Below are positions 23,545 through 32,023 of a DNA stretch of 38,693 bases, in pieces. Below the pieces are notes generated by a model, which had not been told where the DNA came from, ran no database searches, and worked only from the letters and a program-made list of their open reading frames with translations. Every line of letters begins with the position of its first letter. Position 1 is the first letter of the stretch. The translations under genes were made by a program, and so were the position numbers. This stretch comes from an uncultured Croceitalea sp. (GTDB taxonomy: Bacteria > Bacteroidota > Bacteroidia > Flavobacteriales > Flavobacteriaceae), in the NCBI GenBank assembly GCA_937926215.1, contig CALEYA010000199.1:1-38693 (forward strand), written 5' to 3'.

Positions 23545-24231
23545 ATGATTAAGAATACCTTCTTTTTAGTGCTTTTAGTTGTATTTACGGCATGCCAGTC
23601 CAAAGCTAAAAGCAGCGAAACCAAAACTATTGCCCAAAATTCCGCCCCAGAGAAGGTGGTTTTGAGCAATGCCCAACTCCAGGAATACGAGACGGCCTAT
23701 TTTGCAAGTGGTTGTTTTTGGTGCGTTGAGGCCATTTTTGAGAGTGTAAAAGGGGTTAAAGAAGTGGTTTCCGGTTACTCCGGTGGTCCGGAGCAAAATC
23801 CTACCTATGAGCAAGTGGCTTATGGCAGAACGGGACATGCGGAAGCCGTGGAAGTGTATTACGATCCTAAAGAGGTTTCTTTTCAAGAATTGGTACAGGT
23901 GTTCTTTGGATCCCACGACCCCACGACCTATAATAGACAAGGACCGGATAGGGGGGCGCAATATCGTTCCGTCGCTTTTTATAAAAATGATGCTGAGGAG
24001 AAAACCATCAGAAATTATTTGAAAGCCTTAGTGGACAAAAAAGTATACGATAGTGATATTGTTACGCAAGTTGTGGCGTTTGAAAAATTCTGGAAGGCAG
24101 AAGAGTACCATCAAGATTTTGAAAGGAGAAATCCAAATCAGTCGTATATCAGGGCGGTTTCCGTGCCCAGACTGAATCGTTTCAAGAAAAATTTTCCGGA
24201 GTACTTAAAAAAAGGAGAGGAAATCCATTAG
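23545..24231 (+). CDS. msrA: Peptide methionine-S-sulfoxide reductase MsrA, lipoprotein form
   Basis: Reduces methionine-S-sulfoxide in proteins. Seen: catalytic Cys57 in SGCFWCVE, GYSGG and the C-terminal EYHQDF motif of MsrA. The 228-residue protein starts with a lipoprotein leader (MIKNTFFLVLLVVFTACQ; lipobox Cys17) and a spacer of about 30 residues before the enzyme domain, so it should be anchored to a membrane facing the periplasm, unlike the cytoplasmic MsrA of E. coli. The ATG at 23545 is chosen because it opens the lipobox leader; the frame extends 11 codons up. A resolving Cys pair is not evident at the C-terminus, so the reductant is unclear. Confidence 0.93.
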   Translation: MIKNTFFLVLLVVFTACQSKAKSSETKTIAQNSAPEKVVLSNAQLQEYETAYFASGCFWCVEAIFESVKGVKEVVSGYSGGPEQNPTYEQVAYGRTGHAEAVEVYYDPKEVSFQELVQVFFGSHDPTTYNRQGPDRGAQYRSVAFYKNDAEEKTIRNYLKALVDKKVYDSDIVTQVVAFEKFWKAEEYHQDFERRNPNQSYIRAVSVPRLNRFKKNFPEYLKKGEEIH

Positions 24232-24283
24232 CATATTCATGAGGTAGGCGATTTGGGTATTGCCTTGGGTAAGGGCAAGAAAA

Positions 24284-25690
24284 CTATTCTGTCAATACCA
24301 CTGTACTGTATTTGGAATTCACCGTGATGCGTTTCCCAGAATTGGCATTGGTCAAATAGCCTTTACAGATTTCTTTGTTAAAGTGTGTCGTCTTTTCCAT
24401 CTGTAATTTTGATGGATAACTGAACGATGATTTTGTTCCATTGAGATAAAAAGAAGTAGCTGTTTTGGGTAGTGTACACCTAAATTCCCCGTTTTGAACC
24501 TCAACATCCAAATCCGAGAAACTATTGGACACTTGATGTATGACCAATTCCCCCAAATTATTCCTTACAATGGCCCTATTGTTTAGGCGGTCTATACTAA
24601 TGTTGGAAGAGGTAGCATCCAACCTAAGCTCATCGACCTCTTTAAGGTTGATATGGTCCGCATAGTCCGCTTTTAGCTGCCCATAGTTCCACCGTTGCAC
24701 GACTACCGGGGAATAGGCCGCTTCAATAGTGGTCAAGTCCCCTTCTATAGTAGAAGCCAGCAAGCTTACATACCGTAAGCTTGCATTTAGGTTCTTGGTA
24801 GTGGCCGCCAATTTGACTTCCCCGTGTTTAACGTTCATTTTTAAACGGGTAGATTTTGGCATCTTGATCTTAATGGTCTTCTTTACTTTTTGTTTTTTGC
24901 TTTTCCCATCTGAAAATAAATAGAAAACATTGGATTCGTCGTCACCATCCCTAGAAAAAAAGGAATTGCCGCTATACACCTTATATCTTTTTTCCAACTT
25001 CTCTGCGCGTTTTTTGGCTTGTTCCGTACGCTCCTCAGCGCGTTTTTCCCAAGCTTTGGCCCGCTTCGCTATGCGGTCTTCACGTTCTTTGGCCAAATCT
25101 TCATATTGTTTGCCCCAAGCTTCCAACTTTTCACGGTACTCCCCGTCAAAATCTTTCCTAAACTGCTTGGTCCATTTTTTTAGGTATTTCTCACCATCCT
25201 TTTTATAGGCTTCATGATCAAATTCGCTAAAATGGATAGGCGGTAAGGGCGGACTGGTAAATAACTCTGGTATCTCTGCCAATTCCTCAAGCTCAGGAAT
25301 TTCAATGTCCAAGAACAAGGGTTCTATATCCGAGATAACATCACCCACAACATGGTAATCAAAATTTGAAGACCACAAAGAAGTCCGTGCAGTACTAACA
25401 CTAATGGATTTGCTATTGCCAACGATACGTACGGGGTCCTCTTTAAAATAGTCATTGATTTCCTCTTCACTGGCATCTTCCAATTCCACCGTTGCCACGA
25501 TCTCCACTTGGTTTTTGTCCCATGTTTCAAATTCAATATCCGTATGGGTGGTATTCAATTCCAAAACCGCATCGTCACCAACGTTAAAGGTCTCCTTATA
25601 GGTTTTGGTGTTCTTCTGTGCGTTAAGCGTACCGGTAGCCAATAAGATGACTACCAATAGCTTAGACAATATCTGTTGATTCCTGTTCAT
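24284..25690 (-). CDS. Secreted DUF4097-like beta-repeat protein with central charged coiled coil
   Basis: A 468-residue exported protein, last gene of the sigma-factor operon. Seen: signal peptide (1-24, ending LNAQ), an N-terminal beta region (30-130), a proline-rich linker (about 140-153), a highly charged Lys/Glu/Arg helix (about 158-236, rich in KRAEKLEKR-type heptads), then beta-strand repeats (270-468) with a pattern of short turns such as NVKHGEVKLAAT resembling DUF4097 (adhesin-like, right-handed beta structure). It overlaps the anti-sigma gene by 29 bases, so it is co-regulated. It could be a target or sensor of the pathway; function is unknown. Confidence 0.78.
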   Translation of the reverse strand: MNRNQQILSKLLVVILLATGTLNAQKNTKTYKETFNVGDDAVLELNTTHTDIEFETWDKNQVEIVATVELEDASEEEINDYFKEDPVRIVGNSKSISVSTARTSLWSSNFDYHVVGDVISDIEPLFLDIEIPELEELAEIPELFTSPPLPPIHFSEFDHEAYKKDGEKYLKKWTKQFRKDFDGEYREKLEAWGKQYEDLAKEREDRIAKRAKAWEKRAEERTEQAKKRAEKLEKRYKVYSGNSFFSRDGDDESNVFYLFSDGKSKKQKVKKTIKIKMPKSTRLKMNVKHGEVKLAATTKNLNASLRYVSLLASTIEGDLTTIEAAYSPVVVQRWNYGQLKADYADHINLKEVDELRLDATSSNISIDRLNNRAIVRNNLGELVIHQVSNSFSDLDVEVQNGEFRCTLPKTATSFYLNGTKSSFSYPSKLQMEKTTHFNKEICKGYLTNANSGKRITVNSKYSTVVLTE

Positions 25691-26252
25691 TTTTTGATGA
25701 TTTTAATTGATTTAACTTTGATTTTAATTTTTGCATGAGATCCAAACGCAGTTGCAGGTTTCTAATGGCCGCTTCAATGGTCTGGTCGTTTGGACCTACC
25801 TCGTTCAACTCCTTGGTTAACTCTTGGTATTCTTTATTGAGTTCTTCCAACCGTTTTAGATAACTGTCCACTACTTCTTGATTGCCTTCGGAAATTTCGA
25901 GATTGGAGAGCTCATAGTTAATGGTTGCTACATAATAGTCCTCCACCTGTTTAAGCTCCGGGGATAAATCCCCAAAAGAAATCGTGGTTTGTTTAACACC
26001 GTTATCCGTTTCCGTAGCAATAGTCTGGTCCGGAGTGGTAATTGGCCCATTTTTGGTAAAAAAGTAGGTACCTATTCCCAACAGTACTACAATGGATGCG
26101 GCTATGCGCCACCATCCAAAACCGCTTTTCTTTTTTTGCTCTGGCAGCTCTTCATCCAACTTGGATAAAAATCGTGCTTCATGCCCATCCGTAAGGGAAT
26201 ATTCTTGTTCTTCCCGGTGTTTTTTAAATAGCTCCCTAAGATCCTGTCCCAT
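25662..26252 (-). CDS. Putative membrane-anchored anti-sigma factor
   Basis: A 196-residue protein with a cytoplasmic N-terminal part (1-46, containing a DLRELFKKHREEQEYSL helix), one membrane segment (about 47-66, WWRIAASIVVLLGIGTYFF), and a periplasmic part (67-196) made largely of long charged helices (LKRLEELNKEYQELTKELNE) likely to form a coiled coil. It is encoded directly after an ECF sigma gene with a 17-base overlap, the normal place of its anti-sigma factor. It has no HxxxCxxC zinc motif, so it is not a ZAS-type anti-sigma; the assignment rests on position and topology. The periplasmic part could receive signals. Confidence 0.75.
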   Translation of the reverse strand: MGQDLRELFKKHREEQEYSLTDGHEARFLSKLDEELPEQKKKSGFGWWRIAASIVVLLGIGTYFFTKNGPITTPDQTIATETDNGVKQTTISFGDLSPELKQVEDYYVATINYELSNLEISEGNQEVVDSYLKRLEELNKEYQELTKELNEVGPNDQTIEAAIRNLQLRLDLMQKLKSKLNQLKSSKNEQESTDIV

Positions 26253-26778
26253 ATCTGTATTCTTTAAGCATTTCTTTTAACAATCCTTTTCCCCGCAACA
26301 ACCTAGTTCTAGAAGCTGTTTCGGATATATCCAGTATTTCCGCTATTTCACTATGATCATATCCCTCTAACAAAAACAACTGTACTACGTACCTATAGGT
26401 TTCGGGAAGCCTGGTTACTGACTCGTTCACCATTTGTAGGGTAACCTCATCTGCCACCTCCCAATCATCATCTGTAGTTACCTGCATATAGCTTTCTTCA
26501 AGCGCTATCGTCTTTTGATGCTTGGACTTTAAAAAATCGATACTTCGGTTCACTACAATTCGTTTTAACCACGCCCCAAAGGTTACTTCCCCTTTAAACT
26601 GCCCTATCTTTTGAAAAGCCTTTATAAAAGACTCTTGCAATACGTCTTCCGCATCGGCTGCATTTTTAAGAAATCGCATGGCCACACAGAACATACCGTC
26701 ACAATAATGCTTGTAAAGCTGCAATTGTGCTTTTCTATCATTGGCCTTGCATAATTCTACCAATTCTAAATGCAACAT
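26236..26778 (-). CDS. ECF-type RNA polymerase sigma factor
   Basis: A 180-residue sigma-70 family protein with region 2 (about 20-86: DAEDVLQESFIKAF and FGAWLKRIVVNRSIDFL) and region 4 (about 118-171: LPETYRYVVQLFLLEGYDHSEIAEILDISE then RTRLLRGKGLLKEML), with no region 1.1 or 3. This is the ECF arrangement, guiding RNA polymerase to a small set of promoters. It heads a three-gene overlapping operon with a membrane protein and a secreted DUF4097-like protein. Two GACGAT hexamers (26813-26818 and 26827-26832) lie 35-54 bases upstream of the start and could belong to an autoregulated promoter; that is a guess. Confidence 0.92.
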   Translation of the reverse strand: MLHLELVELCKANDRKAQLQLYKHYCDGMFCVAMRFLKNAADAEDVLQESFIKAFQKIGQFKGEVTFGAWLKRIVVNRSIDFLKSKHQKTIALEESYMQVTTDDDWEVADEVTLQMVNESVTRLPETYRYVVQLFLLEGYDHSEIAEILDISETASRTRLLRGKGLLKEMLKEYRYGTGS

Positions 26779-26855
26779 GGTTGGGTTTGTAATTTCTAGT
26801 TGTTGTCTTAAAGACGATACGTTTTTGACGATGTGGCAAGATACTGCCTAATTTC

Positions 26856-26890
26856 AAAAAAAAATCCTGTTAACGTTTGTCAACAGGATT
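26856..26890 (-). terminator. Intrinsic terminator after ohr
   Basis: Stem AATCCTGTT / AACAGGATT (9 bases, 26863-26871 with 26882-26890), a 10-base loop and, on the minus strand, a run of T (plus-strand A at 26856-26864). It lies 26 bases beyond the ohr stop. Confidence 0.9.
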
Positions 26891-26916
26891 CTAATATATT
26901 GTTAATCATGTGATTA

Positions 26917-27336
26917 TCAATCCAACAAAAGATTGAGATGTACGGTAATATTGTCACGCGTGGCGTTGCTGTATGGACATATCTCATGGGCAGCATTGAT
27001 CAATTCCTCACCTGCGTCCTTGCTAACCGTGGGTAAATAAGAATCCAGTATCGCCTCTAAAAAGAAACCATCTTCATCTTTATTGAAGGATATGGTGGCC
27101 GAGACGTTAAAATCGCCTAGGTCGTCCATCCCTTTTTCCTTGGCCACGTGTTGAATGGCCCCTGCAAAACAAGTGGCATAGGCGGCTGCAAAAAGTTCTT
27201 CGGGATTGGTAGTATCCGCATTGGACTTACCACTGCCCGTTGGCATTTCTATTTTAAAGTCCAAGGCACCGTCCTCACTTGTTACCTGTCCATTTCTTCC
27301 TCCTGTGTTTGTTGCCTTCGCATCAAATATTTTCAT
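26917..27336 (-). CDS. ohr: Organic hydroperoxide resistance protein (Ohr/OsmC family)
   Basis: A thiol peroxidase that reduces organic hydroperoxides; cytoplasmic dimer. Seen: 139 residues from the ATG at 27336, the Ohr signature TGGRNGQVTSEDG (11-23), NPEELFAAAYATCFAGAI with the peroxidatic Cys56, and EICPYSNATRDN with the resolving Cys120; the catalytic Arg14 and Glu47 are also present. The frame extends up to eight codons further (including a second Met at 27339) but the chosen start gives the normal family length. It is followed by a clear terminator and is divergent from meaB. No MarR-type OhrR regulator gene is adjacent, so its control is not evident. Confidence 0.95.
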   Translation of the reverse strand: MKIFDAKATNTGGRNGQVTSEDGALDFKIEMPTGSGKSNADTTNPEELFAAAYATCFAGAIQHVAKEKGMDDLGDFNVSATISFNKDEDGFFLEAILDSYLPTVSKDAGEELINAAHEICPYSNATRDNITVHLNLLLD

Positions 27337-27445
27337 CATTCGTATCTGTTTTATGGGCAAAAAATAAGCAACACTATAACCATACGCTAAAAACTGCTAT
27401 TAAATTTATGTGAAAACTTTACCTTAGTGCCATACAAGCATCGTT

Positions 27446-28483
27446 TTGGATTCCAAGAACATCAAAGACAGTACTACAGACAGAATACGGACCCTTCGCA
27501 AAAAAGAAGTTTCCACAGCGCATCTTTTGAAGGGCATAACCAAAGGAGACAAAACCGCCTTGGGACAGGCCATCACCCTAATTGAGAGTACCCGCACCGT
27601 AGATTTTGATAAAGCGGAAGTGTTGGTTGCCCAATGCCTAAAAAATGCCGGACAGAGCATCCGTATTGGTATTACGGGTGTACCGGGGGTTGGTAAAAGC
27701 ACCTTTATAGAAGCTTTTGGTACCCATCTTACCCAATTGGGAAAAAAAGTGGCGGTGTTGGCAGTAGACCCATCCAGTTCCATAACCAAAGGCAGCATTT
27801 TAGGCGATAAAACACGAATGGAGGACCTGGTCAAAGACCCTAATGCTTTTATACGCCCTTCTCCCGCCAGTGATTCCCTAGGTGGAGTAACCCGAAAAAC
27901 ACGGGAAACCATTATTCTATGCGAAGCCGCCGGTTATGATATCATCTTAGTGGAAACGGTAGGTGTTGGACAGAGTGAAACCGCCGTGCATGGTATGGTC
28001 GATTTTTTCTTGCTATTAAAACTGGCGGGGGCCGGTGATGAATTGCAGGGTATAAAACGGGGCATCGTGGAAATGGCCGATGCCATTGTCATCAACAAGG
28101 CAGATGGGAACAACCTAAAGAACGTACGCATGGCGGTTACGGAATTCAAACGTGCCTTGCACTTGTATCCCCCAAAGGAGAATACCTGGATACCCAAAGT
28201 AGTGAGCTGCTCCGGACTACATAAAACAGGCATTGCCGACGTTTGGAAATTGGTTTGCGATTTTACGGAACTTACCCTAGACAACGCTCATTTTGAACAG
28301 AACAGGGCATCGCAGAATAAAAAATGGTTTCTACAGGCTGTTGAAGATCTCTTAAAACATCAATTTTACCAAGATGCCGCTACCAAGGTTTTGCTGGAAC
28401 GTTTGACCAAGGAGGTTACCAACAATGCAATTTCCCCCTATAACGCAGCGCAAAAACTGGTCCACTCCAAATACGAGGGTTAA
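27446..28483 (+). CDS. meaB: Methylmalonyl-CoA mutase-associated GTPase MeaB
   Basis: A G3E-type GTPase that protects methylmalonyl-CoA mutase and guards loading of adenosylcobalamin. Seen: 345 residues, Walker A GVPGVGKST (78-86), AVDPSSSITKGSILGDKTRM, ETVGVGQSE and NKADG, all typical of MeaB/ArgK. The start is a TTG at 27446: no ATG occurs in frame between the upstream stop codon (TAG at 27425) and residue 110 or so, and the N-terminal sequence looks family-like. The mutase genes are not in the window, but the adenosyltransferase for the same coenzyme is at 11374-11931. It is not the LAO/AO transport kinase it was once named after. Confidence 0.95.
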   Translation: MDSKNIKDSTTDRIRTLRKKEVSTAHLLKGITKGDKTALGQAITLIESTRTVDFDKAEVLVAQCLKNAGQSIRIGITGVPGVGKSTFIEAFGTHLTQLGKKVAVLAVDPSSSITKGSILGDKTRMEDLVKDPNAFIRPSPASDSLGGVTRKTRETIILCEAAGYDIILVETVGVGQSETAVHGMVDFFLLLKLAGAGDELQGIKRGIVEMADAIVINKADGNNLKNVRMAVTEFKRALHLYPPKENTWIPKVVSCSGLHKTGIADVWKLVCDFTELTLDNAHFEQNRASQNKKWFLQAVEDLLKHQFYQDAATKVLLERLTKEVTNNAISPYNAAQKLVHSKYEG

Positions 28484-28552
28484 AAGCACGACATCCCGTT
28501 CTTATTCAGTATAAATTAAAGCCTTAAATTTGCGGCACTTTATATCCAAGGC

Positions 28553-29515
28553 ATGCAACCAGTTACCAACGCTTTTTTGTCCATAGTAGTACCCCTTTAC
28601 AATGAGGAGGATAATGCAGTATTGCTTACCCAAAAAATCCATGAAAGTTTAGAAGGCTATTCGTACCAAATCATTTATGTGGACGACTTTTCCAAAGACC
28701 GCACAAGGGCGGTTGTGAAGGAAATGGATGATGACAAGGTCCACCTGATCGAATTAAAAAAGAACTATGGCCAAAGCTTGGCCCTTGCCGCTGGGATTGA
28801 CTATGCCGAGGGAGAATATATTATTACCATGGATGGGGATCTGCAAAATGACCCTTCTGATATACCAGCAATGTTGGAGTTTGCCATAACCGAAGAGTTT
28901 GATCTTATCACTGGGATACGACAAAAACGAAAAGATTCCTTGGTTAAAAAAATACCTTCTAAAATTGCCAATTTCCTAGTAAGAAGGGTGACCAAACTTG
29001 ATATAAAAGACAACGGTTGTGCTTTAAAGGTATTTACTAAGGATATTGCCAAAGATTTGAACCTGTATGGCGAAATGCACCGGTTTATAACTCTTTTGGC
29101 GCACTTGGAAGGAGCACAGATAAAGCAAGTACCCGTAAAGCACCACGCGCGGAACGCGGGAGTTTCCAAATACGGTTTGGAGCGCGTATTTAAAGTGGTC
29201 GCGGATATGATGTTATTGCTGTTCATCCGTAAATATTTTCAACGCCCCATACATTTGTTCGGGATTTTTGGTGTACTGCTGATCATGGCAGGAATGCTCA
29301 TTGAAACGTATTTGTTGATCGTGAAATTCGGTTTTGGGGAAGATATTGGAACACGGCCTTTGTTGATTTTTGGGATGATGTTCATTTTAGGAGGCATCCA
29401 ATTGTTTACCATAGGTATCGTTATGGAATTGCTCATCCGGACCTACTACGAATCCCAATCCAAACGTCCCTACAGAATCAAGAAAATTACCATTGGTGAC
29501 GGAACAGCGGCGTAA
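28553..29515 (+). CDS. GtrB/ArnC-like family 2 glycosyltransferase
   Basis: Probably transfers a sugar from a nucleotide donor to undecaprenyl phosphate on the cytoplasmic side. Seen: 320 residues, GT-A fold with SIVVPLYNEEDN (10-21), VDDFSKD (43-49), MDGDLQNDP (93-101; Asp94 and Asp96 as the metal-binding DxD), and two C-terminal membrane segments (about 235-257 and 268-292), the arrangement of GtrB and ArnC. The donor sugar cannot be read from sequence. It overlaps the flippase-like gene by 20 bases, so polyprenyl-phosphate-sugar synthesis and its handling are coupled. An ArnT-like enzyme, which would use such a lipid donor, converges from the other side. Confidence 0.9.
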   Translation: MQPVTNAFLSIVVPLYNEEDNAVLLTQKIHESLEGYSYQIIYVDDFSKDRTRAVVKEMDDDKVHLIELKKNYGQSLALAAGIDYAEGEYIITMDGDLQNDPSDIPAMLEFAITEEFDLITGIRQKRKDSLVKKIPSKIANFLVRRVTKLDIKDNGCALKVFTKDIAKDLNLYGEMHRFITLLAHLEGAQIKQVPVKHHARNAGVSKYGLERVFKVVADMMLLLFIRKYFQRPIHLFGIFGVLLIMAGMLIETYLLIVKFGFGEDIGTRPLLIFGMMFILGGIQLFTIGIVMELLIRTYYESQSKRPYRIKKITIGDGTAA

Positions 29516-30368
29516 ACGTATTGGTACTGTCCTTAAGATTGTAATCAGTACCCTGCTGATCTACTTTATTTTTACCAAAATCAATTTTGGTGATGTGGTC
29601 AAAGTACTAAAGGAAGCCCAAATAGGCTATCTCGTATTGGCACTTATCCTCTTCGCGTTATCCAAGGTACTTAATGCCTATCGTTTGAATTTGTTTTTCA
29701 AAAGCATTGGTGTTGGCCTTACCCATTTGAGCAATCTAAAATTATACCTATTGGGCATGTTTTACAACCTATTCCTACCGGGTGGCATTGGCGGTGATGC
29801 ATACAAAGGCTATGTAATCCAAAAACAATTTAAGGCCCCAACAAAACGGGTAGTTTCGGTTTTGATCCTAGACCGATTAAATGGTATGCTTTTGATATTC
29901 GTGTTTGCTTGCATCTTACTAGTAGCGATCCCAAATTCGTTTTTGGAACAATTTAAAATATTGGCATGGACTGCCATACCCAGTAGCGTTGCCCTATTTT
30001 GGTGGATAAGCAAACGTTTCTTTACGTATACTTTATCTGTTTTTTGGAATGCCTTAGGCTACTCGGCAGTATTACAAGCCACTCAATTGTTGGCCGTTCT
30101 CTGTATTCTAAGGGCTATGGGCATCCAGTTCCAAGAGATTACCTATCTCTTTGTTTTCCTTATTTCGTCCATTGTGTCCGTAATCCCCTTGACTTTAGGT
30201 GGCATTGGAAGTAGGGAAGTTACTTTTTTGTACGGGTCCAAATGGTTGGCACTTGACGCGGATACCGCAATTGCCGTAAGCTTTGTTTTCTTTTTGATAA
30301 CGGCGCTAGTGTCTTTATTTGGAATAGGGTACCATTTTAAAAAACCTAAGCTTATTCCAAAGACCTAA
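29496..30368 (+). CDS. Flippase-like LPG_synthase_TM (UPF0104) membrane protein
   Basis: A 290-residue integral membrane protein with about eight hydrophobic segments. Seen: the family marks YLLGMFYNLFLPGGIGGDAYKGY (around residue 88) and an SSIVSVIPLTLGGIGSREV segment near the end, as in the lysylphosphatidylglycerol synthase transmembrane family whose relatives include AglD and proposed lipid flippases. The MprF synthetase domain is absent. The start is GTG at 29496 (TTG at 29493 is the alternative); either overlaps the glycosyltransferase by about 20 bases. It may flip or otherwise support the lipid-linked sugar made by the upstream gene. The stop overlaps the convergent GT39-like gene by four bases. 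Confidence 0.85.
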   Translation: MTEQRRKRIGTVLKIVISTLLIYFIFTKINFGDVVKVLKEAQIGYLVLALILFALSKVLNAYRLNLFFKSIGVGLTHLSNLKLYLLGMFYNLFLPGGIGGDAYKGYVIQKQFKAPTKRVVSVLILDRLNGMLLIFVFACILLVAIPNSFLEQFKILAWTAIPSSVALFWWISKRFFTYTLSVFWNALGYSAVLQATQLLAVLCILRAMGIQFQEITYLFVFLISSIVSVIPLTLGGIGSREVTFLYGSKWLALDADTAIAVSFVFFLITALVSLFGIGYHFKKPKLIPKT

Positions 30369-32023
30369 TTGATATGCACTAAATGCATTTCGTTAAGCTT
30401 CTTTTTCCTTGTGGAAGGCTCCAAGAATTTTAGTTGCAGCCGGGTAATCCTAAACTGATCTACCGTAATTTGTTTGTCCCAAGAGAAACCTGCTTCATGA
30501 AGCTCCGTTAAATCAGCATCATCGGCATACACCCAGAAATCCTTTTCAACGGCCAAATCGGTCAAGGTGGCAATTTTAACGGGTTCCCTATTGTAGAAAT
30601 CAATCGCCCAGCTATGCCAATCCGAGAATTTATAAATACGGGTGACATCGATATCTTGCTCTTGTATATGTTTGGCCATACTGGACCCGGCTTGATAGTT
30701 CAAAAGGCAGGGATAAAAATGCATGTTCAGAATACCGTTTAGCAATAAAGAGCTACATACGGATAAGGTGATGATACGCATATAATGCGCCTCTTGTTTT
30801 AAACAGAAATAGGCAATGGTCACCAGCACCAAAATCAACAACAGGTAGTTATACCATTTTTCAAATTTAAAAACATAGAAACAGATCAACACGGAAAAAA
30901 TAAAGACCAAGGATAGGATAAAGTACTGCACGCCCAAAAGAAACTTGATTTCCTTGTTCTTCGTAAAACGATATAGACTGTGTAGATACGATGCCGTTAA
31001 GATAGCATACAAGGGCATCATAATGTTCATATAGTGCGGCAACTTAAACTGCGCAAAACTGATGATGAAAAATATAATGGTGATACCCCCAAGCGTCAGA
31101 AATTCAAACTTTGGTTTATAACTGAACCGTAATTTTACAAATGTCTTTATCCGTCTCCAATACCCAATGAGGGCCAATACGGTCCACGGTAAGAACACCC
31201 AAAAAAACGTATGGAAAAAGAAAAAGTAGTCACTGCTGTTCTTTCCCATTCCCGTTCCGCTAAGACGTTCAAAACTCTGTTCCCAAAAAATAAAAAAGAT
31301 ACCACTGCGACTGTTACGACCTCGGATTACTTTTTCTGGATGTAAATCGAATTGGTGGTAATATGCATAGAGCATTGGGGTTATGGTTATACCAAAAACA
31401 ACTAATGCTGCTAGTACCTTCCAGCTTAATAGCCGTTTCCATTTCCTGGTATAGGCAAGATGGCACAGCAAACATATACCAACGACCAACAGCGCAATTT
31501 GTCCTTTGGTAGAAAACGCCAGTCCCGCTCCAAGGGCGCCTAACAAAATGTGCTTGAGTGCCCCTTTTTCAACATAAGCCACCAACTGCCATATGGCAAA
31601 TATGGTAAAGCCTGTTAAAACGGCATCCGTACGCACGTCTATTACGGATAAGACTATGGTCTGGCAGGTCATAAATATAAGTGCCGCGAACCGACCAACA
31701 TCTTTATTATAAAGGAGTTTACCCAATCCAAAACAACTGTATGCCGCTAATAGGGTTGCTAAAAATCCGGGGATACGGTATGCCCAATCGTGGATTCCAA
31801 AAATCTTAAAGGAAATGGCTGCCAGCCAGTAATGCATATGGGGTTTGTCCAAATATTCGTTAGGGCCTTTAAAGAGATTGATAAAATCATTCTCCTGCAC
31901 CATACGCATGGCCATGACCGCAAATTGAGCGGAATCATTTTCAAAAAGCGTGACAAACATCCCGGCCAAATAGACAAGAACAATCAAAGCGACTAAAAAC
32001 CAATACCTGGTCGAAGAAATCAT
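30365..32023 (-). CDS. ArnT/GT39-like polyprenyl-phosphate-sugar glycosyltransferase
   Basis: A 552-residue integral membrane glycosyltransferase (GT39/GT83, PMT_2) using a lipid-linked sugar on the outer side of the inner membrane. Seen: about eleven hydrophobic segments, the N-terminal acidic site FENDSAQFAVMAMRM (27-41) with Glu28 and Asp30 in the place of the catalytic acid of this fold, DKPHMHYWL nearby (59-67), and RIPGFLA before the third segment, all typical of ArnT-like proteins. A periplasmic C-terminal part follows. The acceptor could be lipid A, a glycan or a protein; it cannot be told. It overlaps the PAP2 gene by four bases (ATGA), so they are co-transcribed. Confidence 0.9.
   Translation of the reverse strand: MISSTRYWFLVALIVLVYLAGMFVTLFENDSAQFAVMAMRMVQENDFINLFKGPNEYLDKPHMHYWLAAISFKIFGIHDWAYRIPGFLATLLAAYSCFGLGKLLYNKDVGRFAALIFMTCQTIVLSVIDVRTDAVLTGFTIFAIWQLVAYVEKGALKHILLGALGAGLAFSTKGQIALLVVGICLLCHLAYTRKWKRLLSWKVLAALVVFGITITPMLYAYYHQFDLHPEKVIRGRNSRSGIFFIFWEQSFERLSGTGMGKNSSDYFFFFHTFFWVFLPWTVLALIGYWRRIKTFVKLRFSYKPKFEFLTLGGITIIFFIISFAQFKLPHYMNIMMPLYAILTASYLHSLYRFTKNKEIKFLLGVQYFILSLVFIFSVLICFYVFKFEKWYNYLLLILVLVTIAYFCLKQEAHYMRIITLSVCSSLLLNGILNMHFYPCLLNYQAGSSMAKHIQEQDIDVTRIYKFSDWHSWAIDFYNREPVKIATLTDLAVEKDFWVYADDADLTELHEAGFSWDKQITVDQFRITRLQLKFLEPSTRKKKLNEMHLVHIN

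Noticed and set aside
27340-27445. A MarR/OhrR-type operator between ohr and meaB
   Set aside because: No clear palindrome is seen in this gap and no OhrR gene is adjacent.
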